A stretch of 64,000 nucleotides of DNA from positions 111,257,116 through 111,321,115 of the forward strand of contig JAUMIR010000005.1 of assembly GCA_030847615.1 (NCBI GenBank), written 5' to 3'. The position numbers were made by a program, and so were the translations under genes. Shown one piece after another: positions 10,913-23,600 of the stretch (position 1 is its first letter; each line of letters starts with the position of its first letter). The notes under the pieces are model-generated. The model saw nothing but the letters and a program-made list of their open reading frames with translations, was not told the DNA's origin and searched no databases. This stretch comes from Gambelia wislizenii. Its lineage: Eukaryota > Chordata > Lepidosauria > Squamata > Crotaphytidae.

Positions 10913-12260
10913 AGACCAAGGCCTAGAATTAATTTGTAGTTTGTATAGAGGAGGTTGTAATGTTAAAATTCTTAAAAGTATTCAGAATCTGTGAAAGTCA
11001 ATAGCTTAGAAATATGTTAAGTGAAGACTCAACTATACTACTTGTTAAGCACCCAAAGAGCAAGAATGCCTCTCTGGCTTGGTTTTGTCTTGTCCACACT
11101 CTGCAAACAGACTGCTCAACAACCAGAGAATATGACATTTTGCTTCAACATAGTCAAAAATGTAGCTTCTGGATTATCACTCCTGTCCCTAAATGTCTTG
11201 AAAAATAAGTGATATCATGTCACCAGTCAGAACAGTAGGCTTCAAGAATGTTAAGACAATAAAGCCCATTTTGTGAGTTGGGGCAAAAGCACCGATACCC
11301 TTCTTTCATCAATAGAAAATCAGGTAGGCTGTTCCACAATACTGGTTATGACTGTATATTAAGGCTGTGTCAACTGAAATGGCTTGACTCATCTATCCAT
11401 CTACTGCTGCCTGCTGTTGAAGTGAATATCATCTTGTCAATGGTTTTGTCGTTAACGTTCAGCTGGAAGGCTTTCTGCCTTTTTTCAGCTCAGCGAGAGA
11501 GCTATTATGGTGTTTGTGGATGACTTCAATGCTAAGAGTATCTTTTTGGTGATGTCAAACCTCCTGGCAACCTGTCTCATCAAACAAAAGTAAGTTCTGC
11601 CTGTGTTCACACTCAGAATCCTGTACACACTACACACTGTGTATTACTCAAAGTTGTATAATGATTTGTTGTTCTCTCTTGAGTGTCCATTTAGAAGACA
11701 TTCACTTGTGGTCATTATTTCTCTCCTGGATAGTTGTTATCTGCTTCTCAAGCTATTATTTAATATCAGAATATTTCTGTAGGATTCATTCCAGACATAA
11801 AGAGGCCAATTTCATGGTGCATCAGTGTTTGTATTTCCATGGTATCCAACAGCACTTTAAAAGACATTTTTCCCTTTCAAATTTGCCACGGGACTTCATG
11901 TCATATGAAGGGCAGCAGAGTACAAAGTCGATTCAGTGTTGGATCCCTGTGAAATATGTTCTATGGATATATGAGGATGAAAATGACTCTGAACTGAAAG
12001 GAAGATAGACATGAATGGTACTTATTGACAGAGAACCTTCTGAGAATGTAATTCCCACCTATCCCTTGTTCTGTTTTTTAAAATAAGTTTCTAGCTCTAG
12101 ATTTCAACATTACTATGAATGGTCACCTTCATATTTTGAAGAAAATAGTGTTGTTGGATCTACTTTTGTTGCAGTTTCAAATACCTTACCTAGAATTTTT
12201 TCAAAGAAGCAGCTGCTTTAGTCTCTTGTAGCATAAAAGGGAAGAAGGGAGGGTGAGGGG
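10913..12260. other. Non-coding background
   Basis: Open frames at 11278-11523 and 11661-12008 have no recognisable domain. I see no repeat boundary. Confidence 0.35.
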
Positions 12261-12264
12261 GAAA

Positions 12265-12360
12265 ATAGAAATGTGGCAGCACCTTTAAGACTAACTGTTT
12301 GCTATTTTCAAATGAGCTTTTGTGGATATAAATCCACTTCTTTGGATGTGATACAGAGTG
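12265..12360 (+). repeat. Fragment of a dispersed repeat (GCACCTTTAAGACTAAC type)
   Basis: The string GTGGCAGCACCTTTAAGACTAAC followed by GAGCTTTTGTGGAT and CCACTTCTTTGGATG recalls a widespread reptile/bird repeat. A weaker relative (GTAGCACCTCAAAATTTTATTGG) lies at 48800-48840. The class is unknown to me. Confidence 0.4.
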
Positions 12361-12395
12361 GTATTAAAACCTCAGGCGTAAAGCATATTTGTACA

Positions 12396-13394
12396 ATTGT
12401 GGAAGTACGATAGAATGTATGTTTGGTTCCAGGACCCCTCATAGTTACCAAAACTCATGGATGCTCAAGTCCCATTATATACAATGGTAAGATTGACAAA
12501 GAGATCGATCACAGATTAGCAAAGGCATAGAGTGCGTTTGGAAGACTTCACAAAAGAGTCTGGAGTAATAAACACCTGAGGCAAAGCACAAAAATCAGTG
12601 TGTATAGAGCCATTGTACTGTCTATTCTCCTTTATGGATCTTGAACATGGGTCACCTATTGCCACCACTTACGACTCCTCAAACGCTTTAATCAGCACTG
12701 TTTATGCACAATCCTAAATATACACTGGACTGACTATGTGACGAATGTTGCTGTCCTTGAGCAAGCAGGGATCACTAGCATTGAGGCCATGATATTGAGA
12801 ACACAGCTGCACTGGGCAGGGCACGTTTCTAGGATGGAGGACCATCGCCTCCCCAAAATAGTACTCCATGGTGAACTCGCCACGGGTCAGTGTAAGAGGG
12901 GCGCTCCAAAAAAGTGATACAAGGACTCCCTGAAACAACATCTCAGGCTCGGCCAAATTGGTCACCAGCAATGGTCCGCCCTAGCCTCACATCGGGAGGC
13001 ATGGAGACGCACTATCCACAATGCTGCAGCCTTATTTGAGAACTCACGCCGAACAAGTCTTGAAGAGAAACGACAATGCAGAAAGAATCACAACCCGGAA
13101 ACATCACCCAAGGAGACCTTCTGCTGTGCTTTCTGCAACTGGACTTGTTTATCTCAGATTGGCCTTTTTAGTCATCAGCGCACTTGCAGAAAGTGCGGGA
13201 TGAGTCCTTCCTGAATCTTCATTTGCGAAGAAAAGTCAGAGAGAGAGAGAGATAGTAAAATGGTGACCCTCATATAAAATGGAAAAATCAAGGTTCGCTT
13301 TTTGGATTTTTATTTTATTTTTATTTATTTTTTTGGTGGGGGGGATATTTTCAAACTATGGACGGTTTAATCTATGGGTATGAAGGGCCAACTG
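12396..13394 (-). mobile_element. Tigger-like MITE interrupted by a LINE-A copy
   Basis: The right end, read on the minus strand, is CAGTTGGCCCTTCATACCCA, a pogo/Tigger-type terminus. The left part has GGTTCCAGGACCCCTCAT and GATGCTCAAGTCCC, also typical of Tigger-derived elements. The MITE is split at about 12485 by a LINE-A 3' copy, so it is older than that insertion. The left terminus (CAATTGTGG near 12396) is degraded and approximate. Confidence 0.6.
12487..13256 (+). mobile_element. 5'-truncated LINE-A copy inside the Tigger-like MITE
   Basis: Sequence from GAGATCGATCACAGATTAGC to the GAGAGAGA tail matches 9038-9793. It retains bases lost from the long copy in the region around 9330-9350 and a CGA where the long copy has a stop at 9604, so it preserves a better version of the C-terminus. 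It has its own damage (for example a stop-creating change at 12905-12920). AATGGT occurs just before (about 12483-12488) and just after (about 13260-13265) the insertion and is the probable target duplication. Confidence 0.85.
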
Positions 13395-13404
13395 AAACAG
13401 GATC

Positions 13405-14060
13405 CAGAAAATGCAAATCATGTCCCTTGCCCTATGTTTTCAAAGGGCTGGGAGATTTGATACAGGTCTTTCATATCTTTACAGTGGACAGTTAGTCTTG
13501 ATGTGTGAAAGCAATCAATCTGGTTACCAGAAGTCAGTTTCCCTGGGTTCTAAACTCTCTCTGAGAAGATTCTTTTTGTCATACATGCAATAGTGAGGAC
13601 TCTTGTATTATTATCTGTAATGTTCCATGAAGCCATTGTCTTTGTCCATACCTCTTCTAATGGACTGGAATTTGTGAAAATAATTCAATTCAGCTTTAGC
13701 TCTTTCTAGTCTTCCTTTGTAATTTTTTGTTAAATGACCATGATTTTTAAATCCTTTCCTGCATGTCCAGGAAGACTGAAATATTCTGCAACTGGTTTTT
13801 CAGTATTGCCATTTCTAATGTCAGATTTGTGTCCATTAACTCTCTTTCACAGCAGAGGCTGTCCTGTTTGTCCAATGTAGAGTTTAGAGGGGGCATTGCT
13901 AGCATAGGATGGCATATATCCCTTTGGATGAAGAGCAAGTAAATGCACCTCTCATGTTTTGGGTGATGTTAATGACGCCTGTAATATTGATTCCAGAGTA
14001 GATATGTGGACACAGTTGGCATCTGAGTTTGAGGCAAGACCCTGATGGAACATCAGAGTG
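13405..14060 (-). pseudogene. Penelope-like retroelement, GIY-YIG endonuclease end
   Basis: On the minus strand the segment around 13930-13720 encodes a LYIGQTGQ-like motif, then VNGHKSDI, PVAE and PGH at the spacing expected of the GIY-YIG endonuclease at the C-terminus of Penelope-like proteins. In the family this domain cuts target DNA and the reverse transcriptase lies N-terminal to it; no RT motif is visible here, so only the 3' end survives. Several stops (for example in place of the residue after the LYIGQTGQ block) break the frame. The part below about 13620 is poorly conserved tail. Confidence 0.75.
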
Positions 14061-15185
14061 ACAAATTTTCCACTCCTCAAGCAGCAGAACACCATGGTGG
14101 CAAATCTGTCACTCCTCGGAAAAGTCTCAACTACTCTGGAAATTATTTACATTGTTCTAGGAGCCTTACCAGAAACTCAGCCTGGGCTTGGATGGTGGGA
14201 GCTGAATACAGAGATGTCTCTGCATCTTTTGAGTTTTTGCCTTTACAAGTTTTATGGTTGCATTCTGTATTTGGGGTATGGGGACTGGCTGTGTGGCTAT
14301 GCACCATATGAGCTGCATACGAACTCCTCATGAGAAATCCTTGAGTTTGTCCTCTCCCTTCCCCTGTTGTCATCAGGGGTCAGTTAAAGGAGACCAAGTG
14401 CATTACATAGGCCTAAATCATATTGTTAGTGCCCAACTAGAGGAAACCAAATGAAACATGCATGATCTTCCACTTCTATCTCTTTAGACTGAGGCATTGA
14501 GGGTCCTTTGCCATGTTTCAACTAATCTGTTTCTGTGAGGTCCCTTTTATCACCTTCTGGCCACCTGGGTGCCCAACTTATCTTATACTATAACTCATCC
14601 ATTTATCCACTAAGGAATACCATCTCATCTGTTGAGTAGCTTTATATCTCCAAACAAGCATCCAAGGGATTAATATCTTTGGACATTGGTATAGCTAACT
14701 GCATCCATTACAAGCATAATAGAAAATATATCTGTTTAATATAGTCTGGTTTAGAGTGGAAATTTTCTCTTTCCAGCATTGTATATCCCCATCAGCATTT
14801 CTGGGTCATCATCTAGGAACAGGGCAGCTGTTTGTCAACAACTCATATGATGGATGCAGACTTCTCTCTCTTCTTGGCTTGTTTTGTATCTTTCCTAGCC
14901 TAATCCTCCACATCTATGTCTGGTCCAAGGAGTTAAGAGTCTCTGAGTGTTCCTCATTTATCTAAACAATTAGTCTCCTCCCTAGAGCTGATGTAATATC
15001 AGGTACACTTAGGTTCTGTCTGCCTTCTATCAAGTTACATTAGCCATCTGATTGCATCAGCCAGTCCTCTCAACATGGCACCTGTTTTGAGTTTATTATC
15101 AGTCAAGTCAAACTGTTTCTACTAACTTCTCAATGTTCATAGTTATGCTGGCACTCTGCCTGGTTCTAAGTTGTCTCTAGACTCT
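14061..15185. other. Non-coding background
   Basis: Overlapping open frames at 14045-14454 have no domain. The stretch may include more of the Penelope-like fragment upstream of 14060, but I could not recognise it. Confidence 0.35.
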
Positions 15186-15189
15186 TGAT

Positions 15190-15478
15190 AACACAGTACA
15201 GGTCACCAAATATGCATGGTGGATGTCGTCTTAGACTTACCACAAATACGTGAAACTATGAGAACCCCATAGAATCATGCTGGAGGACCTAAGAAATGCC
15301 TGTTTAGGCATCTCCAGTGCTACTCTATGGTACCTTCCAGCACTGGAGAGCCCAGGAAATACTTGCTGGAGAACACAGGAAATGCTTAGAGAGACCATAT
15401 TTTTCAGATGTCAGATAACTGAAACTGCAGGTGCTCATCTCATGCATATGGGGGTGATGGTGGGGAAAGCCTGATTTC
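15190..15478. repeat. Possible Tigger-like fragment with a small hairpin
   Basis: CAAATACGTGAAACTATGAGAAC and TTTTTCAGATGTCAGATAACTG resemble internal Tigger-type MITE sequence. TCTCCAGTGCT and AGCACTGGAGA (about 15309-15350) form an 11-bp inverted repeat. Termini were not found. Confidence 0.35.
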
Positions 15479-15599
15479 TACAACACATGTAGCTTTCTGC
15501 TTTATATGTTATAAACATTCTATTATTTTCATTTCCAGGCCTCAAAGTTTGCAACCAAATCAGCATAGGTCTGTAACACCACTAAATCAATTACATTTA

Positions 15600-16088
15600 C
15601 AGTTGTCCCTTCATATTTGTTTATTCTCAGTTTTGCATATTTGTGGTTTGTAGTTGTTGCTCAACTAGCTCAAACTCCAAGACCCTACCCTACTCTCCCT
15701 ACTCCTGTCCTGGGAAGAAAACACTCCAGCTTGCTTTCTTACCTTGCACCAAAACATCACTGCCTGTTACTTTAAATGTTACTGTTTTAACTGGGCAACA
15801 CTGTTTTCATGCAAGGTAAGAAAGCAAGCTGGAGTTGTGTTGTTGGCAGGGCAGAGGGAGGAACAGCTCACAGGGAAGCAAGTGTGGGTGAGGGGCATGG
15901 TTTGTGTGCCCGGGTGCAGGTGTTGCTACCACAGTGACAGGTATTGGCAGTCCTGTGGGTGGGAGAGGAGTCTACAATACTGTAGTGTAGTATGCATGTT
16001 GGGGACAGGACTTAACTTATTTGCTTTTTTTTTTCATTTTTGTAGTGGTGTTCTGCCCCTAACCCCAGCAAATATGAAGGTACAACTG
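15600..16088 (+). mobile_element. Tigger/pogo-type MITE with TA target duplication
   Basis: The left end CAGTTGTCCCTTCATATTTG and the inverted right end (CAGTTGTACCTTCATATTTG on the minus strand) match at 19 of 20 bases. TA flanks both sides (15598-15599 and 16089-16090), as expected for Tc1/mariner-Tigger insertion. The 489-base element has no transposase ORF and needs an enzyme in trans. It contains a separate perfect 26-bp inverted repeat. Confidence 0.85.
15723..15835. repeat. Perfect 26-bp inverted repeat inside the MITE
   Basis: The arm 15723-15748 (starting ACTCCAGCTTGC) is exactly complementary to 15810-15835, with a 61-base loop. Perfect arms inside an otherwise diverged element suggest a recent fold-back or template-switch event. 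Confidence 0.85.
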
Positions 16089-16090
16089 TA

Positions 16091-19015
16091 CTTATGTTTT
16101 GACTCATCATCATACAATTAATTCAATAGGTCTACTGTTATTGGGAGTAGTCAACAGGGTTCCAGCTATAATTCTGCTGTTTATTATTAAACTAGTTACA
16201 GTTTATGTTATTTCCATGTTGTGAGTTTTCTGTTGTAGGTATGACGAGTTGTTAGGGATGTGATATTATGGAAAGCAAGTTAGTTATGTCACAAACAACA
16301 GAAATAAATAAATAAACTGTCCAAATAACTGAGGAGAAAAATTAAAGCAATGCACCTAACAATTAAAAATATACATTTTTTAAAAAAAAATAGCACCTAG
16401 GTATTAAAACTGAATGATAATAATTGGTCACTTTGAATTGCATGAAGAATCTGCCAACTAGAGTAGGCCCTTGTTGCCATCTTGGTAGTGCTAGCAAAGG
16501 AGGCAAGGGGCTGGAAGTGTGTGTGCAGCTTTAAAAGACCTGAGGAACAACTGGCCAGGGTTCCTCAATTTAGAATGAGGGTTTCTCAATTTAGAATGAG
16601 AACACTGAATCTTGAGCACTAAGCAGACAGAGTGAGGGAACTACTTCCAGCAGTAGATGTGGGGGAGCATCAGTCATCCAACCGTTATTTCTGATCCTTC
16701 TGGCCCCCTCTATAGGTGTTCAGAGCTCTGTACACTACTTAGCTTATCCTTCACCCTCTAAACTGCCCTGCTGCCTTTAGGAATGGTAAATGATTCTCTC
16801 TCTATCTCCACTATTGAATCTCATCTTGAACTTCTGGATGTGGAATGTGGGAGGGATCCCATCCTCTTTGCCTCAGGCAGCAAAATGACTAGGAGCAGCC
16901 CTGCTTCCATACTGAGAAGGGAAAATATCTCAATTTCATTATCAATGTATTTGTCAGGATCAGCCCCTGATGTTATCTGTTCCTGCCAATTTTTTGTATT
17001 GTTTTGTAACCTTGCTGTTAATTGTATTTTCATTCCTTTGTACTTGTTAATGAGTGTGCTGTGGCAACTGTGAAATGGAGTATAACAGTTACTAGCGGGA
17101 ATGGCTAGATAAGCCCGAAGCTGTAGAATCAGCTTGGGGGAAATGGTATTGATGTTGTAAAGGAAGAGGAAGTCAGGGGATGATGGATGACCAATAGTAT
17201 TGCAGCCTGCCAGATTTCATAGATTTCAATATGTTTATAGGGGTTGTCTAAATAGTCAAAATAATCCAAATGGAATTCATTGGGAATGCAATCCATCTTA
17301 ATGGGAACCTTAATCAATACACAGTATTCAGAAAGAGGGCAGGAAAAAAAAAACCTCCAAAAATTATGGTCAGAAAGCCTTTGTGGGCTTTTCCTGGAGT
17401 TTTTAAAAAGTTTTCCTGGAGTTTTAAAAAAGTTTAAAAAGTTCCCACTCATTGGGACAAGTGATTTGATTTGAATCACTTTCCCATATGAGAGGAAGCA
17501 CAAACCTGATTGGCTGGATGAGCACAAAGGTGGCACTTGCTTACAGGACCATGTTGGATTTTCACATTAGCTAGTGAGTGCTAGTGTAATAAAACAGCAA
17601 TTTGTATTAATTTCTTTCTCTCTTTATAAACGTGAAATATTGCTTGTACACACCATAGAAAAAAGTTTTTTTTTAAAAAAAAAATGTCAGTGGCAGATTT
17701 TAAAACATGAGTAATTCACTCATGGCCGCCATCTTGGTTAGTGGGAATGCAAAGTTTATGGGGGCTGTAAAACACACTGTTAAGACACATTGCAGCTTCT
17801 GCAACTTGATAATACTGTGAAGCAATCCATTTTTTTCAGGCTCGTGTAGATGAGATCTTAATATACTGTTTGCCCTCTAAGGACTTTATCATGAAATAAG
17901 GGAATTACAATGAGATAGCATCACAAATGGGTTCCCATTATTGCACAACAGTGTCATCCACTTGTGTTCCTTGTGTGCTCCACCCAATAATTAGGCATAA
18001 CTTTTAATTGATGGGCAAAGCTGTCAATAGTCCTCAATATCACTCTTTTCATGGTATTGATGAACATGTGATAATCACGTCCCATGGTAATTGTGTGATT
18101 ACATCATGAATGAGCAGTTCTCTTCTCCCCCCCTTTTTTTTTGAGTTTTATTTTTACAATTTTCATACATACAAACAAAACTTCACAATCGAAGTCTTGG
18201 TAGGATCTCCTTTACATCTTAACTTTTTCCATTAACATATTTCCACTCATGCTTCCACATATAGAAAGTTCTTAGATACCATATATATTTTTTTAAAAAG
18301 CTTCATTATTTCACTTATTTTACTTCCCACATATTTCTAGTGTTTTTTTTTTGTATCATACCTCATCATATCATCTTTATTTCATTAGCTTACTTACATC
18401 CACTTCCTGACCTCTATTGAGTAGTTTTCATTGTATGTACTATAATCCTGTTTTTAATCTTTACTCATACTGCTGCAATCTTTTCCATTACTCCGTCAAA
18501 TTTATTATCATACACTATTTTCTCTGTGGTTCTTCTTTATATAGTCTAAAACCTTTCCCATTCCTTATAGAAGTTTTCCAAATTTTTCCCCTCCCCCTTT
18601 TCAATGAGCACACATAATTAAACTTCCAGGGGAGAACATGAAACAGACCTACAGGATGCTTTTTTAATCAACTGTTGCCTTTCTTGGGTACCTTTTTTAT
18701 GTTTGTTTAAGTGTTTATTTGTGAAGTTCTTTATTTATTTGTATTTAGTGTTTTAGAGTAAACTTGTGTCTTCCCGCAAGAACAGGTAAAATCTTGCCAA
18801 TGCAAAATCATGGAAGTAAGAGAAAAATTTTCTTAAAGGTGCATGCCACAGCCAGCAGAAGGCGTTAATACTCTGTCATTAGAAGGCAATGTGAAGACAA
18901 GTGTTAATATAGCACAAGCTGAAATCCCATTCTTAAAGAGCTAGCAGTAGTTGTGCAATAAATCTGTGGCAGTACCACTGTGCAGTTATGACAATGTGTG
19001 ATAATTACTGTAATC
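16091..19015. other. Non-coding background with small local duplications
   Basis: Short tandem duplications occur at 16562-16604 (TCAATTTAGAATGAG twice) and 17392-17432 (TTTTCCTGGAGTTTT twice). A T-rich stretch lies at 18130-18610. A segment near 17870-18090 weakly resembles the ATCAGA MITE family described at 33915. No gene is seen. Confidence 0.4.
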
Positions 19016-19116
19016 AGAGTGGGCAACTGGAGGAGGGGCAAGATGGTGACGGACTAACAACTTCTGAATTGTCCTCCCACTAACATCTGGCATTACCACC
19101 TACATATACCTCAAAA

Positions 19117-20169
19117 ATGCCACCCAAAGGCAAGAAAAGCAATCGGATGAGCCCCTGTAATAATAATGACAATCAGGAAACCTCCAAAGCCAAAAAACAG
19201 ATGAGGATTGACTCACTCTTCCCAGCGGCAGAGACAACACAGCCCATGAGTAACAGATCTGTAACAACAGCTCCTTCTTTACTCCTTAAGCCATCACAGA
19301 CACCTGAACTAAACAAAACAGCCTCCTCAATTCCTCAAAGTGTAAATATAAACTATGGGCCAGAGAAAGTTGATAACAAAGTCAAACTCCCAGACCTTGG
19401 CAGCATTCCCTACAATAACAGCGCTCAGCTCTTTTATGATTTCTGTAAACTGTCCATAGAGATATTGATCCTTATTTTGCAAAGATTAAACGATGTTACA
19501 AATAAGCTTTCTCAACAAGCTTTTCAAAGGCAAAACCCACATGGTACACAGGGGGTTAAAAATGTAGCAGATTTGGAGGAAATGTGCCCTGCCACATCAC
19601 AGGATGCAGCTAATCACTGCAGAGTGTTACAGAAAAATCAGCTCCTGATACAAATACATAACAATTCCCATAGGTGGAACACCTAGAAGTCAATTGTAAG
19701 ATATCTTTCCCAACTTTTAAACATGCACAGCAGAACAATTGATTTACTAGACGGCCACTTTTTACCCAGCTCAAGAGCTACTAAATGAATTTTTATGACC
19801 TTTAACCAGGCAAATATTTCTAACAGGCTGTTACGGAAAAGAAATTTCCTCTGGAATGCACATTATATAGAAATTAACAGAGTTTTCAAGAATGAGATAG
19901 TCCGTGACCTCATCACAGGGAAAACAGCAACAATAACACAAAGAACCAATAATTCTGCATACCAAGAGGGAGAACCTAAACATACCTCAAAGGAAGAAAC
20001 CCAGGCTATAAATCAAGAAGTAATTAAACTGGGAGAAAAACTCACAGAAATTTGGGAACACACTCCCACAATACAGCTGATGAGAGATACCATCCTGAGT
20101 CAATCTAACAGCAATCCAGCCCCATTGAAATCAGCCCCCCTTACAGAAATTGTCAGTGCATTTCTCTGA
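19117..20169 (+). pseudogene. LINE-B ORF1 (broken)
   Basis: It starts MPPKGKK, a basic N-terminus usual for nucleic-acid-binding ORF1 proteins. The frame is interrupted by TAG at 19684 and TGA at about 19785 but continues in the same frame to 20169, after which a shift to another frame gives a Ser/Asp/Glu-rich run (FSDFSDNESESDDS). I see no zinc knuckle or RRM, so the role (RNA binding, chaperoning the LINE transcript) is inferred from position only. The start codon at 19117 lies about 95 bases into the element. Confidence 0.65.
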
Positions 20170-20655
20170 TTTCTCTGACAATGAAAGTGAAAGTGATGAC
20201 TCTCTACTTACAATCAAGGAAGCCTTGAAATCCCGAGTTGTAGCCAACACCTCATCAAAAATGCAATATACTGCAGATGCACCTCCATCTACAACTAAAC
20301 TCCAGGTGTCTCAAACATCCCTGTGCAAACCTAGTTCAAGGGAAAACAGTCTTCACTGCCACCTACCTCATCTCCTAAGCCAAAGAATGCCTCCCTCACT
20401 AAAGAGATGGGATCCTTGCTTGCTTGTGATCCTCATTTCACTTCCCATGCTGCATTGGTTCTTCCAATCTCTCCTCCAGAACAGGCAGGGCAGGAAGAAC
20501 AGGAATGTGATTCACTACCCCTCCATCCACAGAGGAGGACACAGCCACAGTCAACCAAGCCATTTAACCAACTGCCATCAGATGAATTACCCATCCAGCC
20601 CGTGGCCTGCAATGCGACTGCCTGACTTCCAACAGACCAGCACAAGGTTAGTCTT

Positions 20656-23600
20656 ATGACCTGGAACATCGCTGGGTGGCCGGTGGCCCACAGAGATCCT
20701 TGTCTTGGTGACTTCCTCACCCAATATGACATTATACTGATCCAGGAAACATGGACTAATAAGGATCTGTTATTAAATGGCTTTCACTCATTCTCAATTC
20801 TGGCAGAACCAGGGAAAAAGCATGGAAGAGCTAGAGGTGGCCTGGGCATTCTGGTTTCCACCGCCCTACGTGCCATAACAAGGCCTCTTTCCACTTTTAA
20901 AACATATGCCATGGCAGTGCTAATTCAATTTAAGCATTGCACTTTGCTGATAATAAATGCCTACATGCCTCCAATGAAGAAGAAATCCCAAATCAGAGGC
21001 CTGTGGGCTGAACTGGAATCATACACTGCTAATCTCATGTTGCAGAACCCAAATGCATTTGTAATTTTTTTGGGGGGGGGATTTGAATGCCAGACTGGGC
21101 CCCAACAATCATACCCTATATGCCCAACACAAATGCCCTCCTCCTGATTTTGAAGATGATGGAACCCACCCCATCCAACGCTCAAAGGACAAGAAATCAA
21201 ATTTTGCAGGACTTTGTCTGGATCAAACAGTATTCAGGCTGAACCTTCAAATCCTAAATGGTGCCCTGGAAAATGACTGCCCAGCTGAATTCACTTATCT
21301 CTCTGGGTCCAGAATGAGTGCCATTGCTTACATAATCATTTCTAGGGACCTTCTTCCCTATGCCAAGGAATTAGAAGTTATGCCCAGATTTGAAAGTGAT
21401 CATTTTCCAATTTGGATACATCTTAGTGACTTCACTCAGGAGACACACACCAGGGAGTGCTATCATCTCTCTGTGACACCATCAGGAAGGACTTATCGCC
21501 GAGCTAAATGGACCCCCCAACTAAACCAAACAATAAATGAGGTATTGGCTTCAGACCAACTTCACCATCTTAGGACTGCCCTGATATCAGCTGAGTCCCC
21601 TGATGAAATCTTGGAAAATTACAATACACTTACCCAAGTTCTACACCAATATCTAATCCACCAAAATAGTGTACATCAGTGGAAACAACAACAGCACCAC
21701 TCCAAACCATGGTTTGACAAGGAATGTGTTAACGCTAAAAAAGCCCTCATTGATACTTATCAGGGTTACCTATCTAAAAACATCCCAGATGCTGTACCAA
21801 TGCTGCTTCAGCAGAAAAGAGACTACAAAAAGCTGCTGATAAACAAGAAAAAAGAAGCCATGAAGAATGACTGGACACAACTTATCCAGGCAGTCAGATC
21901 CAACAACACAGCTCTATTCTGGCATATTACATCAAGTTCCCAGAGAAATGGGCCAGCTACAGTGGATTGTCACATCCCTCCAGGGATATGGGAGGATCAC
22001 TATCAAGCACTTTATAAGGACAACTACATTGAAAGTGGATGCACTAGCCAAAATGTAGAAAATATCCAAGGGTGGCCACCAGTGACAGTGACAGAGATCA
22101 AGAACCTTGCAGCCCAGCTGAGAATGGGGAAGGCTCCAGGGGAAGAGTTAACACCTGCAGAAACCATTAAAAACAACCTCGAATTTTGGGCCCCTATCCT
22201 GGCCTCACTTTTCACCTGTATCGACAAATATGGTCGAGCACCCAAGGATTGGGGCCTCACAATCATCGTCCCCATATATAAAAAAGGAAGTAAGGATGAT
22301 CCTGTCAACTACAGACCAATTAGTCTCCTCAGTACAATCAGCAAACTCTATGCAAGACACTTACAGTGGAAATTTCAGACCTGGTTGGAACAAGAAAGCA
22401 TACTTGCAGAAGAACAAGCTGGCTTCAGGGAAGGCCGCTCCACCATAGACCAGTGCCTTGTACTCCACCACCTTATTGAAAAATACTCCACCTGCAGCAC
22501 AGTTTCTCTCTATGCTGCCTTCATAGACTTTAAAGCGGCTTTTGACTCTATATCTTGAACCAAACTGTGGAAAAAACTGGAGGCTTCTTCGATCGACCAA
22601 CGTTTACTCCATCTAATACGTATGCTGCATGAAGGGACCTCATTAAAAGTAAGATGTAACCCCCAGGGGCATCTCACCAATGACGTTGTCACTGAGAAGG
22701 GTGTCAAGCAAGGCTGCATTCTAGCTCCACCCCTGTTTAACTTCTACATCAATGATTTGGTGGATCACCTCAACAACACTAACTTCCATCCCCCCAAATT
22801 AGAGGGAAGGCATATCTCAACACTGCTTTATGCGGATGATTCAGCAGTACTTTCAAGAACTCCCATTGGACTAAAAAGAGCCCTAAGAGCACTAATACAA
22901 TATTGCAGAGTGGAACAGCTAGAACTCAACTATCAAAAAACTAAAATCATGGCATTCGCTAAAAGGCCTAAGAACTACAACTGGAATATAGATGGCCACA
23001 AGATTGAGCAGGTCTTTTGCTTCAAATACCTGGGGGTAATTTTTCAAGCCACTGGTAGTAATAAAGCGCATGGGGAGTGTGCTGCTTGCAATGCACAGAG
23101 GAGTACAACAGCCATTCTCAAATTTCTTAAGACAAGAGGAGGCCACTATTTACCTGCAGCACTCAAACTCTTTGAAGCCAAACCAGTAGCACAACTGCTT
23201 TATGGATCCCAATTGGGACCCTTCCCCAACCCTGCTCCATTAGAACTTGTCCAATCCACATTTTTAAGATCAGCTTTCCAAACTCCAAAATGTGTCTCTA
23301 ACACAGCTCTGAGACTGGGATCAGGATTTATGAAAGTGGAGGCCAGAGTGTGGGTGACCATACTCAGCTACTGGCTCACACTATCCCTCTTTCCCACTGG
23401 CCTTGCTCCACTAACCTTAAGGGATGATTTCCAATCCAGCTGGAAACAGACAGTGATGACTAAAATTTCAACGCTGGGCCTTTCTCCAGATCTTCTGCTT
23501 AGCCTGGGATATGATAGGGAGAAAACTACTATCAAACAATGGGTAGCAGATATAGAGAGACAACTGGATCTAGCCAGCACCCCAACCTTCATTGCTAGTG

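Noticed and set aside
13021..13203. Independent small genes repeated at 3238, 9491 and 13021
   Set aside because: The three similar frames are off-frame readings of the 3' end of LINE-A; the Cys/His-encoding frame is the real one.
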